This document shows positions 27,131 through 36,600 of a DNA stretch of 64,000 nucleotides, one piece after another (the first letter of the stretch is position 1; every line of letters begins with the position of its first letter). The notes under the pieces were generated by a model. That model made no database searches, was not told the DNA's origin, and saw only the letters and a program-made list of their open reading frames with translations. Source of the DNA: Saprospirales bacterium GYS_P2D (GTDB taxonomy: Bacteria; Bacteroidota; Bacteroidia; Chitinophagales; Saprospiraceae); NCBI GenBank assembly GCA_009833045.1, contig WUUP01000001.1, forward strand, positions 241,586 to 305,585. The letters run 5' to 3'. Position numbers and translations under genes: made by a program.

Positions 27131-27769
27131 ATGCTAAGAGTATGTATCATGATAATCGCTTTGACGGGCACACTGACTATCTCGGCACAAAGTAAAGCTG
27201 CGACCAAGATGCTCGATAGATTGGCCAAGAAGTACGATACTTACTCATCCATGGAGATGGATTTTGATCTATCTATCCAGTATCCTGATCGCCCTGTACA
27301 AGCTCAAAAAGCCAAAATCATTCAGGCCGGAGAACGATTCGTATTCAGATCTGAGGATCAAGACATCTACGGCGATGGAGTGGACATATGGCTCCACCTC
27401 AAAGCCCGTAATGAAGTCCAGATCAACAACTATGATGAGGATACAGAGCTCGGTCTGATCACCCCAAGAGACCTCTTGAAACAATATAAGTCTGACGAAT
27501 TCAAATATGATCTCCTCCAAGAAGATGATAGTGCGGCGTATATCGAGTTTGTCCCGACAGATCGTGCCAGCGAATACTCTAAGTATCGTCTGAAGATCAA
27601 TAAATCAGCGAATGACATTGCGCAGGTAGAAGCTTTTGGTAAGGATGGAAGTAAATACGTAGTCACCATCGCTGATAAAAAAGTGAATGGAGAGTACGCC
27701 GATGCCTTTTTTACATTCGATGCCGACTCACATCCCGGTGTATATATCGAAGATCTGAGGATAGATTAG
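27131..27769 (+). CDS. LolA-like outer-membrane lipoprotein carrier protein
   Basis: The product is 212 residues with signal peptide MLRVCIMIIALTGTLTISAQS. The body follows the LolA pattern: helix (MLDRLAKKYDTYSSM), long antiparallel strands, and the region GDGVDIWLHLKARNEVQI that resembles the DGxxxWxYxP LolA motif. LolA shuttles lipoproteins across the periplasm. LolB and LolCDE are not seen here. In bacteroidotal genomes such LolA-like genes often lie alone, as here. Confidence 0.82.
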   Translation: MLRVCIMIIALTGTLTISAQSKAATKMLDRLAKKYDTYSSMEMDFDLSIQYPDRPVQAQKAKIIQAGERFVFRSEDQDIYGDGVDIWLHLKARNEVQINNYDEDTELGLITPRDLLKQYKSDEFKYDLLQEDDSAAYIEFVPTDRASEYSKYRLKINKSANDIAQVEAFGKDGSKYVVTIADKKVNGEYADAFFTFDADSHPGVYIEDLRID

Positions 27770-27869
27770 GTGCCTTGTATATTTCTGCTCAGGCACTTAC
27801 ACACAGAGTAGAATTTATAAGTGTCGACATCCCTTTAATATGTGATTACTGGAGTCGATAGTTGGAGCT

Positions 27870-27898
27870 ATACTTTTGATTTTAAAATCAAAAAGTAT
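27870..27898 (+). promoter_or_regulatory. 29-bp inverted repeat overlapping a start codon
   Basis: ATACTTTTGATTTT (27870-27883) is followed at once by AAAATCAAAAAGTAT (27884-27898), its complement with one extra A. The right arm ends inside the ATG (27897-27899) of the first exported-protein gene. In DNA it could be an operator, in RNA a hairpin that hides the start codon. It precedes the operon 27897-30430 that ends with a LuxR-type gene. Confidence 0.6.
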
Positions 27899-28670
27899 GA
27901 TACTAAAAACTCCACTAATCTTGCTACTGAGTCTATTCCTGCTTTGGAAAGATGGATATGGACAGCACGCCATATTAGAGCAAGCACTAAGCATCAATGA
28001 TCAAGAGGTTGCAACTCATCCCGACGCTCTACTGGACCTATCCGCAGCTGACCAGCCTATTATAGTGTCGAGACTCACTCAAGACTCTATCAATAAAATA
28101 AACAACTGTACTGGAGGTGTGGTATACAATCTTGATTCGCTCAGATATGAAGTAGGTGCCTACGCAATAAGCCCATCCACTACGATTGGCAATACCTTGA
28201 TCAATACTAATGACATTGAGGAGTTCACGGGCTCAGCGGCGTTATTCCCTTATTTCAAAACATCTAAAGAAGTAATTCTGGATAGTATTTCGGTCTATTA
28301 TACTGGTTGCAATCCTAACACTGGATCGATCCATTTTGATCTATATGAATATGAAGAAGGCTTTAATTGCAGCAGTCCAAACGATCGACTTTTTACGATT
28401 CTGCCAAAAGATGTATCACAAGTAAACTTCAACCAATGGACCACTTTCTATCCCAACTCTAACATCACCACTGTCCCTGGCAAGGTCTATATGCTACTCC
28501 CCGAATATACTTTCACATGTACCATCACGATGGGTGGCGTCGCTGTCAATGGAAACGCTATGGGGACTATCAACTTCTTGGCTGGCACCTGTGCCGAACA
28601 GCCCCAGATCGAGCCGAATATCATCTTCCATATCAGAGAATACAATCAATCATGGACCAAACTTCACTAA
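27897..28670 (+). CDS. Exported protein, member 1 of a three-gene related family
   Basis: The product is 257 residues from ATG 27897, giving a signal peptide (MILKTPLILLLSLFLLWKDGYG). A head module contains LLDLSAADQPIIVSRLT...DSI...GGVVYN, the motif series seen in bacteroidotal secreted and tail-fibre-like proteins. The C-terminal domain (about 110-257) is beta-rich with cysteines and ends SWTKLH. The neighbours 28673 and 29455 share the head and the W-x-x-L terminus. No T9SS sorting tail is seen. The function is unknown. The upstream TTG at 27876 is a possible but weaker start. Confidence 0.75.
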   Translation: MILKTPLILLLSLFLLWKDGYGQHAILEQALSINDQEVATHPDALLDLSAADQPIIVSRLTQDSINKINNCTGGVVYNLDSLRYEVGAYAISPSTTIGNTLINTNDIEEFTGSAALFPYFKTSKEVILDSISVYYTGCNPNTGSIHFDLYEYEEGFNCSSPNDRLFTILPKDVSQVNFNQWTTFYPNSNITTVPGKVYMLLPEYTFTCTITMGGVAVNGNAMGTINFLAGTCAEQPQIEPNIIFHIREYNQSWTKLH

Positions 28671-28672
28671 GA

Positions 28673-29452
28673 ATGAAAAATATGTATCGAAAAATCTATT
28701 GTTCAGGGATCTTGATTTTAGCAGTGATCACATTGGCCTCGAGCCAAAATATCCTCGAGCAACGTCTAAATATAGGGTCAGCCATATCGGATACTGTCGA
28801 AAACTACTCTCTCAGACTATCATCCGATCAGAAGATCCTCAAAGTCTCAGAAGTGCCTACGGCCTATAGAAATGATAAAATAGTAGCTACTCCGGGTATG
28901 CTCCTGTATAATACCACAGAGGCAAAACTCCAAGGCTACATCCCAGCGGATACACTTACCGAGCCTACAGATACCTATCCATATGCCAATGGCTCGAGTA
29001 ACGTATTTGCTTTCACAGTGATCACCTATACTCCGACTGTAGATGGGACTCTGACATCCATGGATATAGGTATCGGCAGCACTAATCGTAATCCGCCTCA
29101 TCGACTCATCATCTCCACAACTAAGCCCTGTGGTGGTGGATCTGCGATAGCTTTTCAAAAGTCTAATGGCACTGCATATACCGAATATGTATCCCTAATG
29201 CCCAATACTGTCAATCGGTATCCGATGGCCTCTCCATATAGTATCACTGCTGGTACCAAGTACTACATCTATACGGATGCAAGTACAAACAGTGCCGGAC
29301 CTAGAATCCTATGGTCTGACACAGGTGTCCAAAACATACCAACCATAGGATATATCAATACAGCTGGACTCTGTAGCGAAAATACGGGCGATGTAGATGC
29401 AAAATTTCACATAACACTCGATCCAGCTCAATGGGTCGACCTAAATGACTAA
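28673..29452 (+). CDS. Exported protein, member 2 of a three-gene related family
   Basis: The product is 259 residues from ATG 28673, two bases after the previous stop codon. The signal peptide spans about 1-26 (MYRKIYCSGILILAVITLASS). Shared elements with members 1 and 3 are the head motif KVSEVPTAYRN...GMLLYN and the terminus AQWVDLND. The middle is beta-rich (FAFTVITYTPTVDGTLTSMDIG) and looks like a carbohydrate- or adhesion-type beta sandwich; this is inference. An in-frame codon at 28517 lies inside the previous gene and is not the start. Confidence 0.75.
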   Translation: MKNMYRKIYCSGILILAVITLASSQNILEQRLNIGSAISDTVENYSLRLSSDQKILKVSEVPTAYRNDKIVATPGMLLYNTTEAKLQGYIPADTLTEPTDTYPYANGSSNVFAFTVITYTPTVDGTLTSMDIGIGSTNRNPPHRLIISTTKPCGGGSAIAFQKSNGTAYTEYVSLMPNTVNRYPMASPYSITAGTKYYIYTDASTNSAGPRILWSDTGVQNIPTIGYINTAGLCSENTGDVDAKFHITLDPAQWVDLND

Positions 29453-29454
29453 TC

Positions 29455-30201
29455 ATGAACAAGACTACTACACTACTAATCATACTCTGCATGAACTATA
29501 TCTCTACCTATAGCCAGGTACACATTGATGGTCAAGTGCAGATCACAGATAAGTTCACTACTATAAATCCTTACTCCCTTTTGGATGTACAGTCAGACTC
29601 GATGGCTATGATTCTACCTGTCATGTCCAGCTCTAGTAGGGACTCTATCTCTCCAGTAGAAGTCGGTATGATGATCTACAATAAAGATGAGAGAAAATAT
29701 CAGGCATATGATATAGATCAATCTCAATCTAACACACTGGCATGTTGTACAAGTCCCCAATTAGTGACTGGAAATTTTAATGAAACTTATGGTCTAAAAC
29801 TGACCACCCCAAACAGTGGACCCATTGAGCGCATTCGACTACGCTATTTTTTTAATGGCTCTACCCCAGATAGCATTCGATTAGTGATAGCCTCTACTCC
29901 ACAGTCTACCTGTACCTCCAGCGAAAACATATTGTCCTATACAAATAAGGTACCTGCTACATCAGGATGGAATACCTACACACCTGACGACCAAGTAATC
30001 CTAAATGCTAATGATGTGATCTACATTTGGCCAGAACAAATCAATGAAGCATTAGTGAAACTAAGGTACAATGGAGGAGGGGGTAACAATTCGAGAATAG
30101 CAATGTACGACCACCTAAACTGTATTACCCTCGGATCAGATCCTCATGTAGAGTTAAGACAGACCATCACCACATTCTCAGGATGGGTAGATCTACACTA
30201 A
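29455..30201 (+). CDS. Exported protein, member 3 of a three-gene related family
   Basis: The product is 248 residues, starting 2 bp after the previous gene. The signal peptide is MNKTTTLLIILCMNYISTYS. The head motif reads SLLDVQSDSMAMILPVMSSSSRDSI, then GMMIYN. The beta-rich C-terminal domain (about 95-248) ends FSGWVDLH. Two cysteine pairs (CC in LACCTSP and later single Cys) may form disulfides outside the cell. It is followed 7 bp later by a LuxR-type HTH gene. The function is unknown. Confidence 0.75.
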   Translation: MNKTTTLLIILCMNYISTYSQVHIDGQVQITDKFTTINPYSLLDVQSDSMAMILPVMSSSSRDSISPVEVGMMIYNKDERKYQAYDIDQSQSNTLACCTSPQLVTGNFNETYGLKLTTPNSGPIERIRLRYFFNGSTPDSIRLVIASTPQSTCTSSENILSYTNKVPATSGWNTYTPDDQVILNANDVIYIWPEQINEALVKLRYNGGGGNNSRIAMYDHLNCITLGSDPHVELRQTITTFSGWVDLH

Positions 30202-30208
30202 TACTAAA

Positions 30209-30430
30209 ATGAGGAAAATGAAAAAGACTAAAATAAGCGAAAGAGAAATGCAAGTACTCAAAGACATATCACTGGGCTATACTATAAAAGAGATCGCATC
30301 GAGACTCTACCTCAGTGAGCATACGATCATCACTCACAAGAAGAAACTACTCTACAAACTGGATGCTATGAATAGTCCTTCGCTGGTGCGCAAAGGATTT
30401 GAGGCAGGTATACTACAGATGGAATATTAG
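30209..30430 (+). CDS. LuxR-type HTH-only regulator (solo)
   Basis: The product is 73 residues and is almost entirely a GerE/LuxR helix-turn-helix: ISEREMQVLKDISLGYTIKE, then IASRLYLSEHTIITHKKKLL and LDAMNSPSLVRKGFEAGIL. No receiver or ligand domain is present. It is the last gene of the three-paralog operon, 7 bp after member 3. Its closest visible relative is 56515-56733. Either it controls this operon or it responds to a partner protein. Confidence 0.88.
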   Translation: MRKMKKTKISEREMQVLKDISLGYTIKEIASRLYLSEHTIITHKKKLLYKLDAMNSPSLVRKGFEAGILQMEY

Positions 30431-30457
30431 ACTAAAGTGAAGGATTCCCCTTGATGT

Positions 30458-30489
30458 AAGGTATGGTCTATTAAGGGCCATACCTTTTT
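30458..30489 (+). terminator. Intrinsic terminator after the LuxR-type gene
   Basis: GGTATGG (30460-30466) and CCATACC (30478-30484) form a stem followed by a T tract. It separates the plus-strand operon from the opposing LytTR regulator. Confidence 0.8.
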
Positions 30490-30494
30490 CATTT

Positions 30495-31244
30495 TTAGTT
30501 ACTCGTATGAATTTTAATAGCCCGCAGCAGCTTATCTCTTTTTCTGACAGAGACAGGTACTCGTTCACCACTATTTAGCTCTATTTCACTATCGATTTTA
30601 TCATATCGCTTCATATGCTCTAAATTGACTAAGTAGCCATGATGCACTCGACAAAAATTAGCAGTAGAAAGCATATTCTCGTAGTATTTAAGATTCTTGG
30701 AGGTGAACAAGTTCTCCCCCTTTCGCTTGACATGAGTATAGGGACCATCGGCCTTGAGGTATAATATGCTATTGATATCTATCGAGTAGATATTGTCACG
30801 ATCGGTGATGATCATCTTTTTCGCCTCTCTATTTTTCATTCGAAGATTGTTCACCAGTACTTGATACTTCTGATGATCATCTTGTGTAGTGATTGCGCTT
30901 TTTGCCCTGGCAACAGCCTGGACGAGATCGTCTGGATCTACTGGCTTGAGCAGATAGTCCAACGCACTATACCGAAAAGCATCAATCGCATATCGATCAA
31001 ATGCTGTCACAAATATGAGCTGAAAGCTGAAGTCTCCATATTCGTCGAGTATATCAAGTCCCGTGCATTCGTCCAGTTCCACATCCATGAATACGATATC
31101 TGGATCTACTTCAGCCATTTGTAGGAGAGCCTCTACCTTAGTCGAGGCTTTAGCTATAGACGTGACTTCAGGACAGTACGAGAGCAGCAGTCTCTCGAGT
31201 GCATTGATCACGTTGATTTCGTTTTCGACGATGAGTGCATTCAT
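30495..31244 (-). CDS. LytTR-type response regulator
   Basis: The product is 249 residues. The receiver domain (1-120) has the phosphoacceptor Asp54 in VFMDVELDE, and Lys100 in YLLKPVD. A LytTR DNA-binding domain follows from about 140, with the CRVHHGYLVNLEHM and GERVPVSVRKRDKL strands. It lies 4 bp downstream of the LytS-type kinase gene on the same strand, so the two form a two-component pair. The target genes are unknown; the converging exported-protein operon is the nearest candidate. Confidence 0.95.
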   Translation of the reverse strand: MNALIVENEINVINALERLLLSYCPEVTSIAKASTKVEALLQMAEVDPDIVFMDVELDECTGLDILDEYGDFSFQLIFVTAFDRYAIDAFRYSALDYLLKPVDPDDLVQAVARAKSAITTQDDHQKYQVLVNNLRMKNREAKKMIITDRDNIYSIDINSILYLKADGPYTHVKRKGENLFTSKNLKYYENMLSTANFCRVHHGYLVNLEHMKRYDKIDSEIELNSGERVPVSVRKRDKLLRAIKIHTSN

Positions 31245-31248
31245 GATA

Positions 31249-33327
31249 TCAGTGAGATAGTGATGGAAGATTAAATAATACGGTGGTCCCTCGACCAGAT
31301 GGTGGCTTGATGAAGTCCATACCTACATGCTGCCCCAGCTGTGAAGACAGATAGTTCAAGCGATCTTTGATGATCCTGAGAGCCATGGATTTTCTCTGCA
31401 GGATAGAAGCTGTTCCAAGCTGATCCATCCCTACTCCATTGTCAGTGACAGCGACTTTGAGCATCCCCTCTGATGATTCAAACGATACATCCACCTTACC
31501 GTCAGCTATAGTATGTACTTTGCCATGCTCGATAGCATTTTCAATGATCGGCTGGAGGATCATCGGAGGGATACTGATGGCATCGGCGTCCAGCTCGTCG
31601 GCTATACGGATATCATAATCAAACCTGTCCTCAAATCTCATTTTTTGTAGCATGAGGTAGGTATTGATCGTATCTACCTCCTCTCTTAGCGAGATACTTA
31701 CTTGCTGACTTTGGACCAAGATTTGACGCATAAGCTTAGCAAATTTAGCTATGAAATAAGCAGCTCGATCCGAAGACTCTTTTTCTAACAATAGTCCCTG
31801 AATAGATCCCAGCGTATTAAAAATAAAATGCGGATTCATTTGGCTACGAAACAATCTATCCTCGATTTCAGACTTTTCTTTTTCCTGAGCTAAAATCTTA
31901 CGCTCATACCGCTGTCGGGAGAAATACCAATACCCTAATCCTAAGAAAAGCAAAGATAATCCTCCGAAAGCCAGGGTTCTTGATCTGAGCCTATACTGAA
32001 GGTTTTGAGAGCTGAGCATTGCTATTTCCTTTTCATCCTCAGACTTGCGCATTAGGTCGATGAGTGTGGCGATTTGAGAGTTTGTTTCTTGACTTTGAAT
32101 ACTATCCTGCAGAGCTGCAGCGAAAGTGGCATCCCTATAGGCCTCTTCATACTGACCATTTTGAGCATATGCCTCTTGGCTAAGATTATGATACTTTCTT
32201 CTGAACTCGATATTATTCATCATGGACCTTGATATAGGCCTCAGTGCTTCTATTGCCTTCAGAGGGTACTGATATTTGATATACCACTCGGCGAGATCCA
32301 TCTGTGCTAAAAAATCATGACGCTCTTCTTTTAGTTCTGCTGCACTGGCCACTGCCTCTTGGAGGAATTCATAGGACTGACCTTGATCACCCTTCTTTCC
32401 ATAGATATCTGAGAGTAACATTTGATTGTAATATCGCTGCATCGGCATCCATGCTATATTGGGCTGACGTTGAGATTCCTCGACATAGCTCACCGCTAAC
32501 TCTGTAGAGTCGACGTCATTGTAGTAATTGGCCAAATTATATGCCGCCAGTGGATAAATCATTGGGTGGTCTAAGCTCTGCGCTAATTCATAGGTCTTCT
32601 TGAGATAGCTTTCGAGTGTCTCCGTCAGGATATTGTGACCCTCATATCCTCCTGCCTTTTTTTGTAGCACATTGCCCAGAGTAGCCCCGGCAGTGCGGTA
32701 CGCTCTCATCATCGATACACTATCCTGACATGCCTCTGCTTTTTGTACGGCTGATTCTACTGTTTTCAGGGCTTGATCGTACAGGCCTAAATATTCATAA
32801 TTACTCCCATAGCTTGAGAGGTATTTTACCTCCCATTGACATTTAGCTTCTGGACTCAAGTCTCTCGATGATATATCGATCAGCTGCAGGCCTTTTTTAT
32901 AAAGATCAACCGCATCTGTGGAGCCAGCGGTATGCGCTTTGAGAGCTATATAGTAGTACTCATTGAGTACATCCTCTGTCCTGTTTAGCTGTTGATAGTC
33001 TTCTATCAGGTCCTCGGCCAGCTCACGATACTCCTCATATGGTAGACGATAGTTCGCTACTAAGTTCTTTTCCTTTGCTCTGGTGAGTAGCGAGTCCAGA
33101 GGTCGATCTTTGATGAGATCCAACTGCATGTCATTATACTTCCTAAGCGAATCTCTATTGAGCTTTTCCTTACCGATATACTCATCTGATATACGGTCGA
33201 TTAATTGGGATCTTTCCGTTTTAGATAGATTCATTGCCAAAGAATCCTTCATCATCGAAAGATCCTGTCCTAATAGAGGCCGACAAATAAATACAAGAAT
33301 AAAAACTAAATATCTGTAGGAAAACAT
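31249..33327 (-). CDS. TPR-fused LytS-type sensor histidine kinase
   Basis: The product is 692 residues starting at MFSYRYLVFILVFICRPLLG, a signal peptide; an in-frame start at 33396 would add 23 residues. The periplasmic half is TPR-like helices (about 60-450), then a membrane helix (LAFGGLSLLFLGLGYWYF). The cytoplasmic part has the His_kinase motif FRSQMNPHFIFNTLGSIQG with the phosphoacceptor His, then PMILQPIIENAIEHG and VTDNGVGMD. It is coupled to the LytTR regulator 4 bp downstream. Confidence 0.93.
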   Translation of the reverse strand: MFSYRYLVFILVFICRPLLGQDLSMMKDSLAMNLSKTERSQLIDRISDEYIGKEKLNRDSLRKYNDMQLDLIKDRPLDSLLTRAKEKNLVANYRLPYEEYRELAEDLIEDYQQLNRTEDVLNEYYYIALKAHTAGSTDAVDLYKKGLQLIDISSRDLSPEAKCQWEVKYLSSYGSNYEYLGLYDQALKTVESAVQKAEACQDSVSMMRAYRTAGATLGNVLQKKAGGYEGHNILTETLESYLKKTYELAQSLDHPMIYPLAAYNLANYYNDVDSTELAVSYVEESQRQPNIAWMPMQRYYNQMLLSDIYGKKGDQGQSYEFLQEAVASAAELKEERHDFLAQMDLAEWYIKYQYPLKAIEALRPISRSMMNNIEFRRKYHNLSQEAYAQNGQYEEAYRDATFAAALQDSIQSQETNSQIATLIDLMRKSEDEKEIAMLSSQNLQYRLRSRTLAFGGLSLLFLGLGYWYFSRQRYERKILAQEKEKSEIEDRLFRSQMNPHFIFNTLGSIQGLLLEKESSDRAAYFIAKFAKLMRQILVQSQQVSISLREEVDTINTYLMLQKMRFEDRFDYDIRIADELDADAISIPPMILQPIIENAIEHGKVHTIADGKVDVSFESSEGMLKVAVTDNGVGMDQLGTASILQRKSMALRIIKDRLNYLSSQLGQHVGMDFIKPPSGRGTTVLFNLPSLSH

Positions 33328-33600
33328 ATCAAAAGCTTTGCTAACAAAGCTAATGAACAAATACAGAGCATAGATTGCACTTATTAGTTGATTCACTACA
33401 CTTATTAATTCGGCTCATATATTTATAAAATGCACTGAGCTTACTAGTTAGTATCATGGTGTACCCTGAATATATCTTTACACTAAAAAACCCTTTAATC
33501 AGGGAATAGTCTACCTTCTTAATAATTCATACCAAGCATCTCCCGTTTAATTTCTTACATTTCATATGTTTATCAGCGACGCTCTAAAGTAATAACCTGA

Positions 33601-36600
33601 ATGATACTACTTGCTCGAAAAGCTCTCCTGTGCTTCGTACTCCTCACGATATCCATCGCTGCGTATAGTCAGTCCCTATACTGGGTAGGCAATGGCGGTA
33701 GCTGGAATGATGCCAATAACTGGTCCACGACATCTGGAGGTCCAGGTGGAGCAGGCATACCTACGATCTCCGATGATGTAGTCTTTGACGGAGGATCTGG
33801 GACATGCACCATCGCTGCGGCAGCATCTACACAGTCTATCAGCTATGCCTCTGACGCCCAGCTCATCATCAATAGTGATCTAACAGTAGCTCTCGACATA
33901 GACTTCACCGATGGAGAGATCATCAATAATGGTACGATCACCGCTGGGAGCATCTATAGCTTATCGCAAAGTGTCCGCACTTTTGATAGTCAGGCAGGGA
34001 CCATCATCATCAGTGCAGTCGATCCCATGATAGGTACCTTTTCTTTTGACTCGGACAATCTTATTTTCACAGGTATAGACTCACTCATATTCAGAGATGC
34101 AGAGCTGACTCGCCTCTCTACAGTCGGATCACTCGGAGTGATCAATTATCTGGAGTTCATGACAAATGGTGAGATCTATGGCGACCATGAGATCAATACA
34201 TTGAGACTCCTGAATAGTAAGTCTCTTTATTTGGAAAATTCTTCTACCCAGATCATTAACACAGACTTAGTCACTAATGATCCATGCGTAGGATATGCCA
34301 CTATCTCGGGATTCTTGAGCAGCGATACTCAGGCTACCCTTGACATCCGTATACAGGGAAATTACAAACCAGCTGGTTTCTTCTTCAGAAGAATTGATTT
34401 CCTCGTTTTTGTACAAGGAGTTCGATTTCCAATAGACTTAAGAGACAGCATAGATGGTGGAGAAAATGGTGGAGAAAATGGTCAATGGGCTGACTCGAGC
34501 AATCCTGACTCTCGAGTACTCTATTGGGTAGGTGGCGATGGTGACTGGTATGACCCAGATCACTGGTCCCTCGAGAGTGGAGGCCCCGGAGGCGAGTGTA
34601 CGCCTACGAGTATTGATGATATCATCTTTGATAATAATTCTTTTGATAGTGATAACAATGTTGTCTTTGGCAACTCGGCCGGCTACTGCAACAATATCAG
34701 CTACCTATCGAGCAGAACTGGCCCGACGATCAGTATACCTGAGCTCTATATCAATAATGACCTGACCATCACCACCCCTTTTAATTGGCTAATAGGACAA
34801 ACATACCTCAGTGGAAATCGTGAAGGAGGGGCCAGCCAAATGCAAAAAATAGAAACCAGCGGGACACTCCTACAAAATCTTACTGTCTATAGTGAGCGAA
34901 ATATTGAGCTACAGGACGACCTCAATGTCAGATTCGCATTGACGATTAATAGTTTCGCTCCATCTGTCAGCTTTATCACTAATGGTCACGATATCACTAC
35001 GAATAGATTCTTCGTATTCAATAATCAGATGCCTCTTGACTTGACCGACTCATATATCACCGTCACGGGCGGAGCGGTCGATGTTGACTTGCCATTAGTC
35101 ATTAGGAATAGTCGGATATCCAGCGCATCAGGTACTCGATGGGAGTTCACTAATGAGATATCGGGTCTTGAGTCGGATGTAGGGCCATTAGGCAGCGTAT
35201 GGTTTAGCCACGTCGGAGGTATGGCTTTCGTGTTCAATACGGATGAGGTCGACATGCAGTCCCTACGCTTGGAGGGTAGTGGCCAGATCTTTCAAGATAA
35301 CTTCATCATTGACTCACTGATTTTCACAGCAGGAAACTCCTACACCATCCAATCGCTGGATGAGCTGACAGTTAATGAATACTTTGAGTCATTAGGAGAT
35401 ATATGCAATCCCATCACCTTTGGAAGTTTCCCAGGTGGTATTCCGCAGACATTTTTCATGCCCGCATCAGCTACCGTTGACATGAGCTATACCTCTATCT
35501 CCGATATACAGGCGACTGGCGGTAATACTTTTGATGCCGGCCCAGGCAGTGTAGATCAAGGAGGCAACTCCGGATGGTCATTCAGAGATCCAGATGCCCA
35601 GGAAGTAGATAGATTCTTAGGCGAAGACATCAGACAATGTAATAGTGATGACAATCTACGCATTGAGCTCAATTTTGCGGAAGGAGAGGCGGATAGCATC
35701 ATCTGGAACAATGGGAGTTCTACAGATCCCAATGCCCCATTCTTAGTCCCGACCAGAAATTCTCCTCCAGGAGAAATAGAAATAACGGCAGAAGTCTTCT
35801 ACAGCAATGGCTGTAGCCAAGCCGATACACTCTTAGTGACGATAGATGAGGCATTCAGCATAGAGCTCGGAGCTGATACCACGATTTGTAATGGTGACTC
35901 TCTACTCCTCGCCGTACCTGATCTACCGACAGCCACTTATATGTGGAGTACTTCAGCAGCAGCACCTACTATCAATGTGGCAGACTCCGACACTTACAGT
36001 ATAGAGGTCACTCGAGGCGCCTGCTCAGCGATGGATGATATCACAGTCACCGCTATTGACCTGACTGAACTAAACATCGGTAGAGACACCGTACTCTGCG
36101 AAGCCAGCACTCTGACACTCGATGCGCCAGCATTCGGTGGAGATATCTTATGGTCGACCGGTAGTACAGCGAGTAGTATCACTATCGACGAATCTGGAGA
36201 ATTTTGGGCTGACTTCACACAGGACATTTGCTCATTCAGCGACACGATAGAGGTGACCTTCGATGCAGCATTTGCGCTGGATCTCGGAGTAGACACTACC
36301 ATCTGCAACGGCGAATCCCTCACTCTATCCACCGGCATCAATGCGGGTACCGTAGAATGGTCTACTGGTGAGACCACCGCTGATATCGTAGTCAACACTG
36401 GTAACACTTATATAGCCAGTGTACAGATCGGTAGCTGTACAGATACCGATACTATAGTGGTCGATCGAGTAGATATTAAGGAGTTTTCACTTGGAGATGA
36501 CCAGCGCCTATGCGATGGAGAAGCTATCACACTTAGTATCCCAGAGGGATTTCAGGGAGACTTTGACTGGTCTACTGGAGAGAGTACAGAAGACATATCA

